Positions 25,201-37,272 of a stretch of 64,000 nt of DNA are shown here, one piece after another. A program made the position numbers and the translations under genes. Position 1 is the stretch's first letter. Every line of letters begins with the position of its first letter. The notes beneath the pieces are model-generated. The model was not told the DNA's origin and did not search any database. It was given only the letters and a program-made list of their open reading frames with translations. Origin of the DNA: Hetaerina americana (lineage: Eukaryota; Arthropoda; Insecta; Odonata; Calopterygidae); the NCBI GenBank assembly GCA_022747635.1, contig JAKTNV010000026.1, positions 5,824,007 through 5,888,006 on the forward strand, given 5' to 3'.

Positions 25201-27739
25201 TGGAGCAGCCAATCTCTGGCTTTTGCATGAAAGGTTATTTGCCCGGAAAAAGTTTTTTTTTCATTTGGCCGTAGAACATACTTATTTACTTCATCTATTG
25301 ATCTAGAGAATACTATTAGAATGCTTTTAGGGTAGTCCGAAGGTTATTATAATTAACAACGAAGAGGTTACTTTTCAATCCAAGGGTTTGTAATCGCATG
25401 CCAATTTATCCTTATCCCTGCTAATAATATTGCCTCAGTATCTTACACTTCTGACCGTTCATTATCCTGTCATAGGCTAAAGTAGTTATCCTTTGAGCTG
25501 CCGTTTTCATTCTTCCATCATGTTTCATATTTCATCATCAAAACGGCTTCATTTTAACTGAATAAGCCATTGCAAAGAGTGAAATATATCTTGGGAAAAA
25601 GGCGGGAGTTACTCATTTTCTGCAATAAACTCTGTAAAAATGGGAGGACATGGCGATTGTTTACAAAAGTCGATAATTTCATGTGCGAATCTGGAATATA
25701 ATGCTTGAGAAATAACCCGATGAACACTTATAGTTGTGAAATAAATTTTAGTTTGCTTGTAGTCCGATCATGCTTTTCGGACACTAACAAAATCAAAACT
25801 GTAGTCGGATCTAATTCATTGTTATCATTAATTTGCGAAGCGTTGAGACTTGATTTAAACATATATAGTTTTCGAATTAAAATCCAAATACGAGACTAAA
25901 ACCTGGAAAGAGACCGGGGGAAATCAGCAATAGGGAAAGTGAACAGTTATGAACAGTATCCACAGGGCACGGATATGAAAATGGTATGATGGAAAATTTT
26001 TAAATGTAGGGTCTCCTGTAAAGAAGTCGGGCCGACCTTTTCACTCTTTAGAGCGCATGGCGGCATCAAAGCGCAGACTCACGGGTGGTAGAATATTTGT
26101 TTTAGTAATTTTGCAAAGCTTGTATTTTTGTAAGCTGCCTTTCCTTGCGTGGTGACTTAGCAGGTCGAGGGAACGTCTGTTGATTGGAGTTCAAATCCGT
26201 ATTATGCCTGCAGGTACCCCATGCAAATTTTCTAGATAAAACAATTATCCTGGGAAACATTTCATTAACATATTTGTGCTGACATTGTAAAATAAACTCC
26301 AAAATTCCGCACTATAAATCAAGGAATGGAATAAGATGGCTCAAGTAATCGCAAGAATGCAACCCAAGGAAACCGTTGAACGAACAAATTAATCAATTTT
26401 TGATTGATCGGTTTAAATTCATTAGTTAATTAATAACTAAATATTTTGATGGCTCTTTCCCTTGGGAATTTTGATGTATTGCGCAGATGCGGATGCATGT
26501 GTTAAGTCATTACCACTGTCTCCTTGGGGAATAGCCAGATTATCCTGTGGAAAGGAAGATGGAGAAGATTAAGTTTCGCTCTATTTTTTGCATTACGTTG
26601 GGAAGGGGAGGTGTCGATGTTTGCTAATAGGATTTGGCGGATGGAATGAGTCTCTCCCTTATTGTCGCTTAAAGAAGCCTTAAAACTGCGAGCTGCACGT
26701 GGATTTCCGTCAACCTCTTCCGCCTCTCTGGGTATCGCACGCATTCAGTGCGGCCTCACATTTGACCCCAGAACCCGTGACAAGGGAAGGGACGAATTCA
26801 TTTACGCTTATTTGGCCTGTGTAAATATATTTCCTGTAGAGATTCACGAGCTATCGACTGGAAATTATTTTCAAATTCGTCGAAAGCAATTTTGAAGCCA
26901 ATTTATGTCTCGATTCCCGCTCACGGTTGCTGAAGTGACTTTTTATTTGTCTGTCAATGCGATTTAAACAGAAATATATGTAAGTATTTATTTTAAATTA
27001 CACAGAGCCATGTTAATTATTATTTAATTAATAGATAGTTAGAAATGGTGTTTAATTAAAGTTAAAACGTTTTCGATTAAGTAAGAATGATAGAAAAGTT
27101 CGCATATAAACTTTCGGCATCTCTTAGTATGCGCTCACCGCTTACACTTAAACATTGATGCTTAATGAATCTTTTTTGATAGAGAATGTTAACTGATCAC
27201 AGCTATGAAGGGAATTGCTTAGTTTCATTTGAATAAGATTATTGCTTAGATGATATTAGTATAGTAGAAAATGCAAGTGTTTCACGCAAGAGTAGGTGAA
27301 ACCTGTGGTCATTGTATCTATTACATATGTTTGTCACATAATTAATAATGTATTCGAAATGTGTAAAATCACTGGTTTCTGTGAGTATTAATATAGGTTT
27401 AAAGAGAAAAACAGAAATACTGTGAGTGCTCCATACTATTTTTAATTTAAACTTCATTACATAAATTAAGGATTAATATATTTGAGCCATCGTGACTCCA
27501 GCAGTAGACCTCCATTATTTACTTTATATTACGCACTGCGAAGTTGCCTCTCCGAATACAATATCTAACTTTTTTTCTTTTTTTGCATGGTAAAGGGGTT
27601 ATTTACGACCTCTTTCTTCCCATTCCTAAGAACTCTCGGATAGCTCTACTCGTTTCAATTGAAACTCGCAATCGGGATGCACTGTGGTAGGTGACCCGAT
27701 TCGAGGACCGAGATCAGTCTAGGTAGTCGGGACAAAAAG
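19276..27739. other. Long AT-rich non-coding stretch, nothing recognised
   Basis: All frames are short; the longest (107 codons at 19768-20091) is Cys/Ser/Phe-rich without domain signs. A region at about 24880-25250 is somewhat GC-richer, but no exon or repeat can be supported. No element shared with other parts of the window was detected by eye. Confidence 0.45.
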
Positions 27740-27777
27740 GAGCGGTTTTTGGTTGGTTGGAGGGGAAAAAACCGCTC
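27740..27777. repeat. 11-bp hairpin with G-rich loop
   Basis: GAGCGGTTTTT (27740-27750) pairs perfectly with AAAAACCGCTC (27767-27777) around a G/T-rich loop containing GGTTGGTTGG. The loop composition could allow a G-quadruplex-like fold, which is only a possibility. Confidence 0.6.
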
Positions 27778-28734
27778 GCTTGCGAGATGGGAAACGTTAG
27801 TTTTAGGTAATTGCAATTAAGGGGAGGAAAAAAATCATCAGCGATGCGAGAGTAGCCATTCCTTGGGTACGTTCTCGTACTAGGCACTAATACATTCCTA
27901 AGGGAAAAAATTGTCTGAAAAAGATTGACGGAGCAAGTCGAGCCCTGCTAATTTCACACTTCTATATCTCCAATAGCTAGTAAAATGAAGTAATTTATTC
28001 GGACTTCGAAATTAGTGTCTCGCAGCAATGAACTGTAATACATAGCGTGACAAACGGGTTGACATCTGTCTATAATTCATATCTGGACCGCTTTTTCGAC
28101 TTGGAAACCGCTGCTAAGGGGCCTGTGTAATACCAGTAATCCGTTTTTTGAGTTCAGCTAAGTGAATGCACCATGCTACCCGTCCAATGCAGTCGTTTAT
28201 ACACAGAGATAAGACAAGGTTTTATATTAAAAAAACGTGAAGGCCTGTGAAGCTTTTTTTCGTTTGAAATAATTAACCCTGTACTTATTCATCACCATTT
28301 CTCCTTATGTATAAATTATATGAGTTAATATAATTACGTTTTGTATTTTTATAAATGGACACCATATGATGAAGGCCGCAGCACACAACTTATCAAACAA
28401 TCGGTTTATTTTGAAAAGAAGTATTTTATCCAAGTATATGTCAATTGTTTTGAATTGATTACATGAATTTTTAATTCATGGATTGGAGTACATGAACACC
28501 TTTTATTTCACTTAGAAAATACTCTGGCTTTCGACACTTAAGGGCATTGAACACCAGGAAGTTTTACAAAGTAACGATTTTTTTCCCTTCAAGTTTTCTT
28601 TAGGTTGGAACAGCTGACTAAATATCCGATGGCCCATTGTGTTAGGGACAACAAATGCCACCCACAGCCCTGAATATATTATGACATGGGGGTGTTAGCG
28701 TGTATACTTAACTAGGCACGTGTTGAGACAGGAC
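27778..28734. other. AT-rich non-coding DNA, nothing recognised
   Basis: No supported feature. Confidence 0.4.
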
Positions 28735-29380
28735 TGAAGGTGGTGGGGTCGTCCCTCTTAAGAGCCATGAAAAAGGAATGCGAAGACGAGAAAGGGAGAG
28801 AGATAGGGAGGGAGGAGGGCCAGCCCTATACTCCCCATTCCCGATGTTCCCTTCCTTCCCAACTTATCCCACGTGATCTCCTTACTCTCCCTCCCCCACA
28901 CCTCAGATTCACCGGAGGCGTCAGTCCAAGGTGTTGTGGCATCCGCGGTCCGAGGAAACCTGACGGAGGAATCCCATCAAAAATGCACGCCAAGGGACTC
29001 ACATAGCAGGTCGACTCCCCTGTGGGCTGCAAAAAGAAAAAAAAATAGAAATTCCGATTCCAGTATTCGAAGAGGTCGCCGTTCCCATCTCCTCGCTCTC
29101 GTACAGAGCAGCTGTAAAGGTTTTTCACGTTTTTCAACCTCTTGTTTATTTTTTGCGAGTGTGTGAAGCAAAGTAGATCTAAGGGAAAGAGAGATGGGGA
29201 GAGGGCTATGGGTTGGTTGGAAAAAGGGAAGCAATACTTTACGCCCCACCGAAACGTTTTCGCCGATCCCTTCCCTCCCATCACAGGTAGGATTGGCGTT
29301 GGTCTAGCGCGCAGCCCGCCGTCATCGTCGCAGAGCGATTTCGCGGGCGTGCGGGTTGTTTGAATTCCTGAATGTTGGAG
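28735..29380. other. GC-richer island with mixed strand bias
   Basis: The plus strand is G/A-rich at 28760-28820, C/T-rich to about 28910, then mixed and again G/A-rich near 29190-29230. A minus-strand frame (28826-29284, 152 codons) and several overlapping frames are open, but no protein similarity is visible. It has the same character as the other islands. Confidence 0.4.
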
Positions 29381-31203
29381 GACCGGGGAAGTTTTCCGGG
29401 TGAGTTCCCTTATGGAAGCATGTGCCGAGAAGGGTCGAATCGAATAATCAGTCTTTTCTAACGGATGTGAATCGGTTTCTCGGGAAAGAATTCATAGCGA
29501 ACAAGATGAGCGCTGCAGGTTTGCGCATTCAAAGACGTGATAGTATACAGGCCCTGCATTCTATCCGCTTGATATACTCGTTATTCTCGGCACTAATCGT
29601 TATCCTGGGCCCTACTCGTTATTCGAAGGTTCTGGCTTATATTAGAGCCATCTGAATTTGCGGATGCCCGGGAAATAATGGATGTTTCAAGGCTTCCGCA
29701 ATAGCTTAAAAAGAGCTTCCAAGTTCAATAAGGCCAAAATACTATCCTGGGGAACGTATTCATGCCTATGCACTCATTCTCCTAGCTTTTTTATTGGGAT
29801 TCATGATGAAATAATGCGAATAGGTACTGGAGAGGGATTCCTTTCAGTCACTACGAATATTGATGTTAATAATCGCCATATTTTTTTACGGGCACAGTAT
29901 TCGTCCTCATGCTCATCTTCGTTCGTTTATGTTGGCAAATAATTGATTTTGTTAGCCCTTGCTTTTTATGGGAGCTTTAACTAGAATAGCGTCCATAAAA
30001 ATGTTGCCACACTTAGGAGATTTCGTCTTTACTGATCTCGAACTAAATTCCATCTATATATCGTCGATAGTAATGTTATCACGCGTTTAAGGGTTGCTAT
30101 TAATTTATTTTTAATTAAAATGCACCCATATAGTACCTACGCGCGGAAATTTTAATGCGCTCTATATTCTACAATTTCCTTGAAACAATGTGTTTCAGTG
30201 ATGGTGTTGAGTGCACGAGGGCACTCGTAAAATACAAATTTTAGGCAATTATCTTTTAGGGTTACCTTACGAATTTTTCCTCATGAAATACTTTTAATTT
30301 TCATTAAAATAAACTATAGACATAAACTATAGGCAAATTCCACAAAGTTACGCCTGAGACAACAAATTTTATAGACATTGAAATAAAAACATAATAACCT
30401 ATTTTTTCTCACAAAAATCATTAAGTATGCACTCAATGGTTTACAACCTGCGATTGAAATAGCTAATGGACAAATAAAGTTTGAGTGTTTTAATAGGATC
30501 AAAATTAAAATAGTTCACCCTCAGTATAAAAGTATCTTAAGAGCTTCACTTCGAAGTCTTATTCATTTTTTTGTCATGTCTCCATTACTTTATTCTATTT
30601 TACCTGGTTTTTGCAATCCGATATAATTCTCGTAAACGCCACCATAAAAAAGAATTTTTTCCCAATAAGCTGCATGGTATTGGCGCTTAGCTATTCGAAA
30701 TTGGAATGAGGCGGAAATATTTTCAGGTAGTCTTCGGCTAATATCGTTGGATCATCGAAATGTAGTTATATTTGGCGGGTTACCTAATTCAGTAATTTAT
30801 GGTATACGAGTAATATGAAAAAAATTTGGCTAAAAATTTGAATTATGTAGTTAATTGATTCCCTACTGGCGGTTCAGGACTGGTTGTATGTTGATGTTTC
30901 AATGAAGCCATAATTGTATTACAAAAATTGTGTAGTCCATTGGATGCATCCTTAAGCTCCTTAAATTTGGAGCTATATATTTAAATAAAAAATATAATAA
31001 TAGGATTTTGAAAAGTTAGTACAGAGATGAAAAGAAAAAGGTAAATGTACACAAAGGATAAAAAACCAAGAGTGACTAAATATAGTGTGAATGGAGAGAG
31101 GGCTGTTGGAGGATATTCAAGTGGAAAAGAAAGTGGAAAAAAAACCTTTGGTTTTGCAATGGAGTTTTGAACACTGTATTAGAGGGAATAATGTTAGGCT
31201 AGA
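29381..31203. other. AT-rich non-coding DNA upstream of the LINE
   Basis: No supported gene or repeat was found. The last 150-200 bases (purine-rich, about 31020-31203) probably include more of the decayed LINE 5' region, but no protein similarity can be read there. Confidence 0.4.
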
Positions 31204-31902
31204 ATAGGAACTTGAAATTTTTGGACAATGTTCAAGACAGGAAAATGACAGAATATTAAGCGAGAGATGGAAAAAGGAAATGTAGATATTTTAGGTATAA
31301 GCGAGGTGAGATGGAAGGATGGCCTGGATTACTGAAGCGATCATTATAGAATAATGTACAGCAGCGGGGACGAGAGTCAACGAGGTGTCCCCATAATATT
31401 AAATAAAGATGAACCGTCGAACTTGGTCATTGTTCAGGTGTACATGCCACCGAACAACCATAAGGAGGAAGAGGTCGATAGGATATACGAGCAGTTAGAG
31501 GACATAATCGCGTGTGTTTCTGCAGGGAAACATTTGATAGTGATGACGGTTTGGAATGCGATCATAGACGAAGTGATTGATGGTGATGAGGTGGGAGACT
31601 ACGGTATAGGCACGAGGAATGACCGCGGGGAGAAAGCAATTGAGTTCTGCAGGAGACAGGGGCTAGTCATCACCAACACTTGGTTCAGATACCACAAAAG
31701 GCGCAGGTATACATTGGACATGCCAGGCGACTCAGAAAGGTATCAGCTAGGTTATATTCTTGTTAGTTACAGGTTTAGGAACGGTGTGATAAATTCCCAC
31801 AGCTTCCCGGGAGCGGATGCGGACTCAGACCACAATTTAGTTGTTATGAAATGTAGCGTCCGTTTCAAAAAGATGAGGATGGGGCGATGGGTTAAATAAT
31901 GG
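31204..31902 (+). pseudogene. LINE endonuclease domain remnant
   Basis: From 31204 the frame reads IGT-stop-NFWTMFKTGK, matching the common 'GTWNVRT..KTGK' start with Trp changed to stop. It continues as GNVDILGISEVRWKD before another stop. A 181-codon open part (31354-31899) follows. It includes VQVYMPPNNH, GIGTRNDRG, NTWFRYHKRRRYT and the end motif SDHNLV (residues 158-163), all landmarks of this endonuclease family. Catalytic changes are visible. The usual 'GDWNA' reads TVWNA (residues 65-69), and the usual 'QIDYILV' reads QLGYILV (131-137), losing its Asp. A stretch after ILNKD is missing too. It cannot be an active enzyme. Confidence 0.85.
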
Positions 31903-32187
31903 AATGTAGGAGCATTATATGGATTGACAAGGAAGAAGTACCAGCAGGCTCTAGAGAAAATCATGGAGGAGGGTAAAGAGCGGTTCTATCGAAGGAAAAT
32001 GGGAATGTATCAAGAAAAGTATATCGAAAGCCGCAAAAGACACAATCGGAACCGTTAACGGGAAAAGGACAAGGAAACCATGGATCACGGATGGGATGAT
32101 AACACAGATGGATGAATCCTCAACCTGTACATATCTCAGACTGCTCAGGTACGAGTGGGGAACGGGGATTCTGGATGGGCAGTGTTA

Positions 32188-32440
32188 GGAAGAGGTGTAA
32201 GGCAGGGTTGCCCATTATCACCGTTGCTGTTCAACCTGTATGCAGAGGAAATGATTAAACAGGCATGGGAAAAACTGGAGGTATGATTAAAAGTGGGCGG
32301 GGGATTCGTAAAATCAGTTAGGCTCCCTGATGACCAAGTTTTAATTTGTCAGTCAGCCAAGGGGTTTGCAAGCATTTCTGAGTGAATTGGAAATTCAGTG
32401 CGACAGGTATGGGATGAGAATCAATATTAATAAAACAAAA
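32188..32440 (+). pseudogene. LINE reverse transcriptase core remnant
   Basis: The frame at 32188 reads GRGVRQGCPLSPLLFNLYAE, the conserved motif before the palm active site. An in-frame stop follows directly after the Leu-Glu of this block. The polymerase box that is normally F/Y-A-D-D reads LPDD (Pro-Asp-Asp at 32326-32334), so Ala is replaced by Pro. After a frameshift near 32365 the text resumes with GLQAFLSELEIQCDRYGMRI, another family landmark. The two catalytic Asp codons survive, but the copy is broken on both sides. Confidence 0.8.
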
Positions 32441-32468
32441 GTTATGCGATTTTCCAGAACTAGAGCGG

Positions 32469-32935
32469 GTAGAAAAGTTAACGTATCTCGGAAGTGATTG
32501 GGCCAACACGATCAAAGTAGTATGGACTTCAGGAGAAGAATTGCGCTAGGCATACAGGCTTTCACAAGGAGGAGGGAGTTGATGATATGGGCGTTGAGTA
32601 AGGATATTATGAAAATACTCATACAAACTTTGATATGGAGCGTAGCTATGTACGGCGTGGAAATGTGGTCATTGAAGCAGGAGGATAGACGTAGACTGGA
32701 GGCTTTTGAAATTTGGGTGGGGAGAAGAATGGAGAAGGTGAAATGGACAGAGAAGAAAACAAATGAGAAAGTACTTGGTATGGTGGGCGAAGAGAGGGGT
32801 TTTTTGGGAGAAATCCTATGGAGGCAGGGAAAATGGATGGAAAGCGTATGAATCGGCAGTGGGATGTTGAAGACTGTAATACAATGGAAAATGTTAGGCA
32901 AACGAGGAAAAGGATGTTGGACGGGATGAAGGAAG
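32469..32935 (+). pseudogene. LINE C-terminal domain remnant
   Basis: The frame at 32469 reads VEKLTYLGSD, and a 117-codon frame follows (32498-32851). It carries WSVAMYGVEMWSLKQEDRRR and LEAFEIWVGRRMEKVKW, the typical C-terminal part of RTE-like and related LINE proteins. After a shift it ends with the MLDGMKEGRKYS region near 32915-32950. The related 3' end at 61494 shares the EAFE-W and NE-nn-R/L layout but is too different to be the same subfamily. Confidence 0.8.
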
Positions 32936-32955
32936 GAAGGAAGTACTCATAAATG

Positions 32956-35900
32956 AAGAGGGATCTGATGTAGACTAGGTTGCTGGATTTTGTTTTGTTA
33001 GGAGTCGCAAAATATTTACCTGGTAGCTGTCTCCATCCAAAAACATACCTTAACCGGTAGATTACCTTATAAAAATATATTGATATAGATGTACTCGAGT
33101 ATGCATACGTAAACACGCACACACAAAGCCTTGTGCACGTGCCTCATGATTTCATGTATCAAATACTTCTTCCTTCCCAAAAAATGGTTACAGAATTTAG
33201 ACTGTTACGAATGTCTATTACATTCCTCTAACTCAATAAACTAACTTTCTCTCTTTTGTCATTATCTTTGACTTTCTATCCCTTGATACATGTTCCATTC
33301 ATGTTCCTGTCTTGTTTTTCCAACTTCCCATAATAGGTCCTACACTCCGTTTTTTCCCTTCTCGTTTTCTTCATTTTCTTAATTTTTCTCTAAATTCAAC
33401 TTTTTTATGCCGTCGATTTACACTTTTCTTATTTCTTGATTGTAAACCAATATGGCATGCCCTCAGTTTTTCTTTATTAGTAGCAGTAGATTATTCTAGG
33501 ATATGATTTAATATACAAGTATGTAAACCCCTTAAAAGTGTATTCGCCTGATTTTGTTTTAAACTCTCTTTATATATTTACCTCCTGAAATCCTTTGGCC
33601 ATTCGTCTTTCTGATACATTCTACGATGGTGTTCATCCGGCCGTCTTTTCTTCTCCATGCTATCCTTGACCATTGAGTGTTTCGTCTGGTATTCCAACAG
33701 CCTACTCTTAATACACTGATGATCTTCATTTCCCGTGTTTCTATTTCGACGGCTGGGATTCCTAGGACTCCAATCTTTATTTACAAAACGTAACACTTTG
33801 TATTTCCTTAAACGTAATCTGAAACTCTTTTGAATTGATTTAGTGCACGTACATCTCCTATCTTATTATGTGTGCTTTTCTTCTTTTTTCTTTATGAAAA
33901 TGTTTTACATCTTGGATATAACCTCTTTTTCTCCGTCCATTAAGTTCCGTAAAAGTCTCGCCCTGACTTTTCTTCCAAAGTTTAATATTCATACTTATTT
34001 TTCTTTTTAATCTCAACTTTATTCTGTCTGTACAAGTTGTCATAATGAGAGTTTATAAATAATACTCGTACAATTATAAATACACATATAAAACATATGA
34101 AATAAATATGTCTTGGTAAAAATATGGTAAATATAGTAAACCTAACAACCCGACCTTTACCAGAGATAATGATAGTTTAAACAAGTTGAGGATTTATTAA
34201 AATTTTCAAAATGTTAAATGCCAAATTAAGATTAGCCGTAAGCCACGACTGTAACTACTTCCAAGAACACCGACCTTTTTGCTCTGCTTGTTATGTGTCA
34301 CTGATTTCGAATTATAATGGACATTTTTTTAATTTTTTTTACTCTCGCTTTTCAAAAACCCTTGTAACTCACGTTTCTATTTCTACTTTTTCTCGTTTGA
34401 AATTCCGTATGATTCAATTCCAATCGATTAGGCTGAATGCGGAATAGGACCAAAGGTTAGTTTGAAATTCTTACAAGAATGGTATGATATAGGATTAGTT
34501 ATGACTATATATATATATATATTTCACATATTTTCATATGTTTCATACATATATTTCATATTTTCTTTCATGTGACTTCTTATCTTGTATTAGTAATTTT
34601 CCTCTACTCAAATTTCCTTGCATGTATTAAGATGGCCGTGCATCAAAAATTGCTGCGAGAACTTTTTCTTTTATATAATAATATTGACGAAATTTAGTTG
34701 ACATAGGTATTCTTTATTTATAATAGCATAGGTACTTAATAGAATGTGCCTAGTTTGATTATTCTTATTCTCTAAGTTTTTAATAGTATTTGGTCAATTT
34801 ATTTTTTGTTGGAAATGAGTACCTTCCTGTGCACAAAGAACCACTTAATTATTTCTACTTCCGTAAATTGAAGTGTAAAAAAGATTAATTGGAAACCATA
34901 AGAATATCATCAAAATTCATTAATGCGAATATATGAAACGTTCTTAGAAAACTGTTTATTAATACACGTAATTCATGCAAAAATATAAACGAAATATATA
35001 CTTATGATTTATGCCTAAGATAAATCGTAAGGATTGTTTAATGCAATATGATATATCTCACTATCGGGTTAGGTTATAAAATATTCGCCTTTTGTGGGTG
35101 AGATCCCTGGGTATCCTGATGCGATGACGGTGCTAATACGTAAGTCAACATCCTTCCTAACCTCTATCAGATTGGGATTGTTATTAAGAGTCCGAAAATC
35201 AACATTGGTATGAAATGTTGGCATCGCTTACTCTTCGCAATTGGACGGTATTCACTTCTGCCCTCAGGGCTTTGACGATCGCCGGTCGATGAGGGTCAGT
35301 TCACGACGAGCGAGAGAATCTTTGAAAGGGTGGAAATTTTCAACTCAGATGGTGTTTAACCACGGTCCCTTAGACACACAATTTCGGAAGCACGAAAGAT
35401 TTATCGGGGAAAGCGTAAGTGCATTATAGTTCTCCCTAATTAAACTAACACTCGCCAGCCTTATCTCCGAACACCAAAGGAGGATGAACACGATGTGGGC
35501 TAATCAACTTGGCAAGGCGGACTGTTAATATTGCAAAACCTTCCTCTTGGACCAAGCACTAGAAACCATAAATAGTTCATAAACTTACCTATCCGTTTAT
35601 TTTGACTATTAAGTCAGGAAATAACTTTCTAATATGAATCAAGGTTACGTCGTAATTAGTTTGATGAAAAATATGTTATCTTCCTTTTTGTAGGAGCTGA
35701 AGATGAAGATATGCACACCATACGTCAACATAATACTCGAGTTGCTAGTGTATTAAGGGTTTTTTTAAAGTCTCCAAACACAGGACAAAAATGATTTTTA
35801 TCCAGGAAACCCTGCTTTAAATAGAAGATTGGTCAATATAAACTTCATGAATTTGGATACATTTTTTACACTTGTGTTTAAATCTTGGGAGTGCATGAAA

Positions 35901-36635
35901 GTAGTTACCATGGATTAGAAGTTTCATCACGTGAATCTCATGGGCACGGTGTCCGGTAGGCGTAAAAATAATTAAGCAGCCAATTTCAAAGATATTCTGC
36001 TCTTTAATAGAAAATAATTTCCGGGGTTTCCATGAGGTAAATGCGGAAGCCTTGGTTGCGGCGGAGGCCCATCCTCTAGGGTGTCATTTCCGTCTCTTGG
36101 CGCAAGGCAGCTAGCTAGTTGAAGCGCCAGCCCCATGCTCTTGCATGAAAAGTGTTGCGCAAGGATTGCTGGTTGCTTTTGAGACGAACGCTATGGAACA
36201 CTTTAGAGAGCGAAGATGCTTCGCTGTGTAATTTTTTAATATTAAATCCTCTTTTTGAAAGATGAAAGGATATACCCGAAGCTTTCGCTAAGGAAGGTTA
36301 TGCCGCGGAATGCTGTGTGCGCAGAATTTTGGAAACCTTTTGCACAAGATAGTACTTAAAAGGAATAGCTAAAAAAATTTCCATTAATCTGCGTATTGTC
36401 TTATGGTTAGTTGCGGGCCGTCACTAATTCATAGATAAATCATATCATCTGGAATTTGAGGTGCGGTTGTTTCGGATGAACTTTATCAGAAATTGGCCGT
36501 TCCATTTTTAGCGGCTGATCTTTTCACATTTTTGTGAATGGTGGAAGGTGAACTCTTTAAACTAATTAATTTAAGTTGAGGTAATAACTTAGGAGATCCC
36601 TATTAATATATAATTAAATATAAAGAAGGTGGCTT
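32956..36635. other. AT-rich non-coding DNA with weak charged frames
   Basis: On the minus strand, two frames at 33578-33796 and 33858-34043 encode very Lys/Arg/Glu-rich peptides of 72 and 61 residues. They could be decayed parts of a mobile-element protein, but no motif supports it. A short (TA)n run sits at about 34507-34524. A GC-richer stretch around 35220-35420 holds a 62-codon frame without features. Confidence 0.35.
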
Positions 36636-36760
36636 CTTCTGCTGATGAAGTGGCCACCATCTGGACGCGAAATATTCACCGTCCATGCGTGTGTCCGTCA
36701 CGGCACCCTTCATCCTAATTCTTTTAGTGACTTAAGTTCAAATAAACTATTTAAGTGACC
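36636..36760 (+). other. Possible terminus of a Penelope-like element
   Basis: CTGATGA at 36641-36647 is followed 20 bases later by GAAAT (36668-36672), then ATTCACCGTCC. The order CTGATGA, stem, GAAA is that of a hammerhead ribozyme core, but the intervening stem is weak (GTG with CGC) and the outer helix is not obvious. I list it as a weak candidate because the two stronger hairpin elements in this window have the same layout. Confidence 0.25.
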
Positions 36761-37098
36761 TAAGAACGAAGTGATCCTTATAATTATGTATTTAGGTATT
36801 TATGTATGTTTATTTAAATGTACACGTATGTATATTTTCAGGTATATGTATATGCCTGTATATATGTGGGTATACATGTATATATGTGTGTGTTTATGTA
36901 TTAAAATCGAATGCTCCAAACCGAGTAAATTGTTTTTCGTGTGCTTCAAGCATTAAGGATCATTCCTCGATGGATTTGATAAATATTCCAAAAGGAAAAT
37001 CCCTGATGAATGAAATTATAAATTACGGCAGTGGGATGTACATACACGCAAACGTGCTCAATGCCATTATTTAAGTAATTTAGCATTGGGATATATAT
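36761..37098. other. AT-rich sequence with TATG-rich degenerate repeat
   Basis: TATGTA/TATATGTG-type words are frequent at 36800-36900, a degenerate simple repeat. Frames over it are compositional. Confidence 0.4.
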
Positions 37099-37203
37099 AT
37101 GTACATATGTATAAAAATATATATATATATATATATATAAATGTATATTTTTATATATATGTATATGTATATATATAAATGTATATTTTTATATATACTA
37201 TAC

Positions 37204-37265
<62 letters not shown>

Positions 37266-37272
37266 CACACAC
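37099..37272. repeat. Compound microsatellite (TA)n(GT)16
   Basis: A TA-rich block starts at about 37099 and includes two copies of the word AAATGTATATTTTTATATAT. It is followed by a perfect TA tract (37204-37230), a perfect (GT)16 at 37231-37262, and ACACACAC to 37272. The GT and AC runs together form a small palindrome. Confidence 0.9.

Larger units (their letters stand above)
31204..32955 (+). mobile_element. Decayed non-LTR retrotransposon, RTE-like LINE
   Basis: Three blocks of LINE protein remain in the usual order: an APE-type endonuclease (31204-31902), a reverse transcriptase core (about 32188-32440) and a C-terminal domain (about 32469-32935). The endonuclease resembles the RTE/BovB type that is also found in CFDP2-like proteins; this is family knowledge, not a search result. 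The block between 32040 and 32188 jumps from the post-endonuclease linker to the GVRQGCPLSP motif, so the front half of the reverse transcriptase is deleted. Stops and frameshifts occur throughout, so the copy is dead. No clean 5' end, poly-A or target duplication was seen. Confidence 0.85.
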
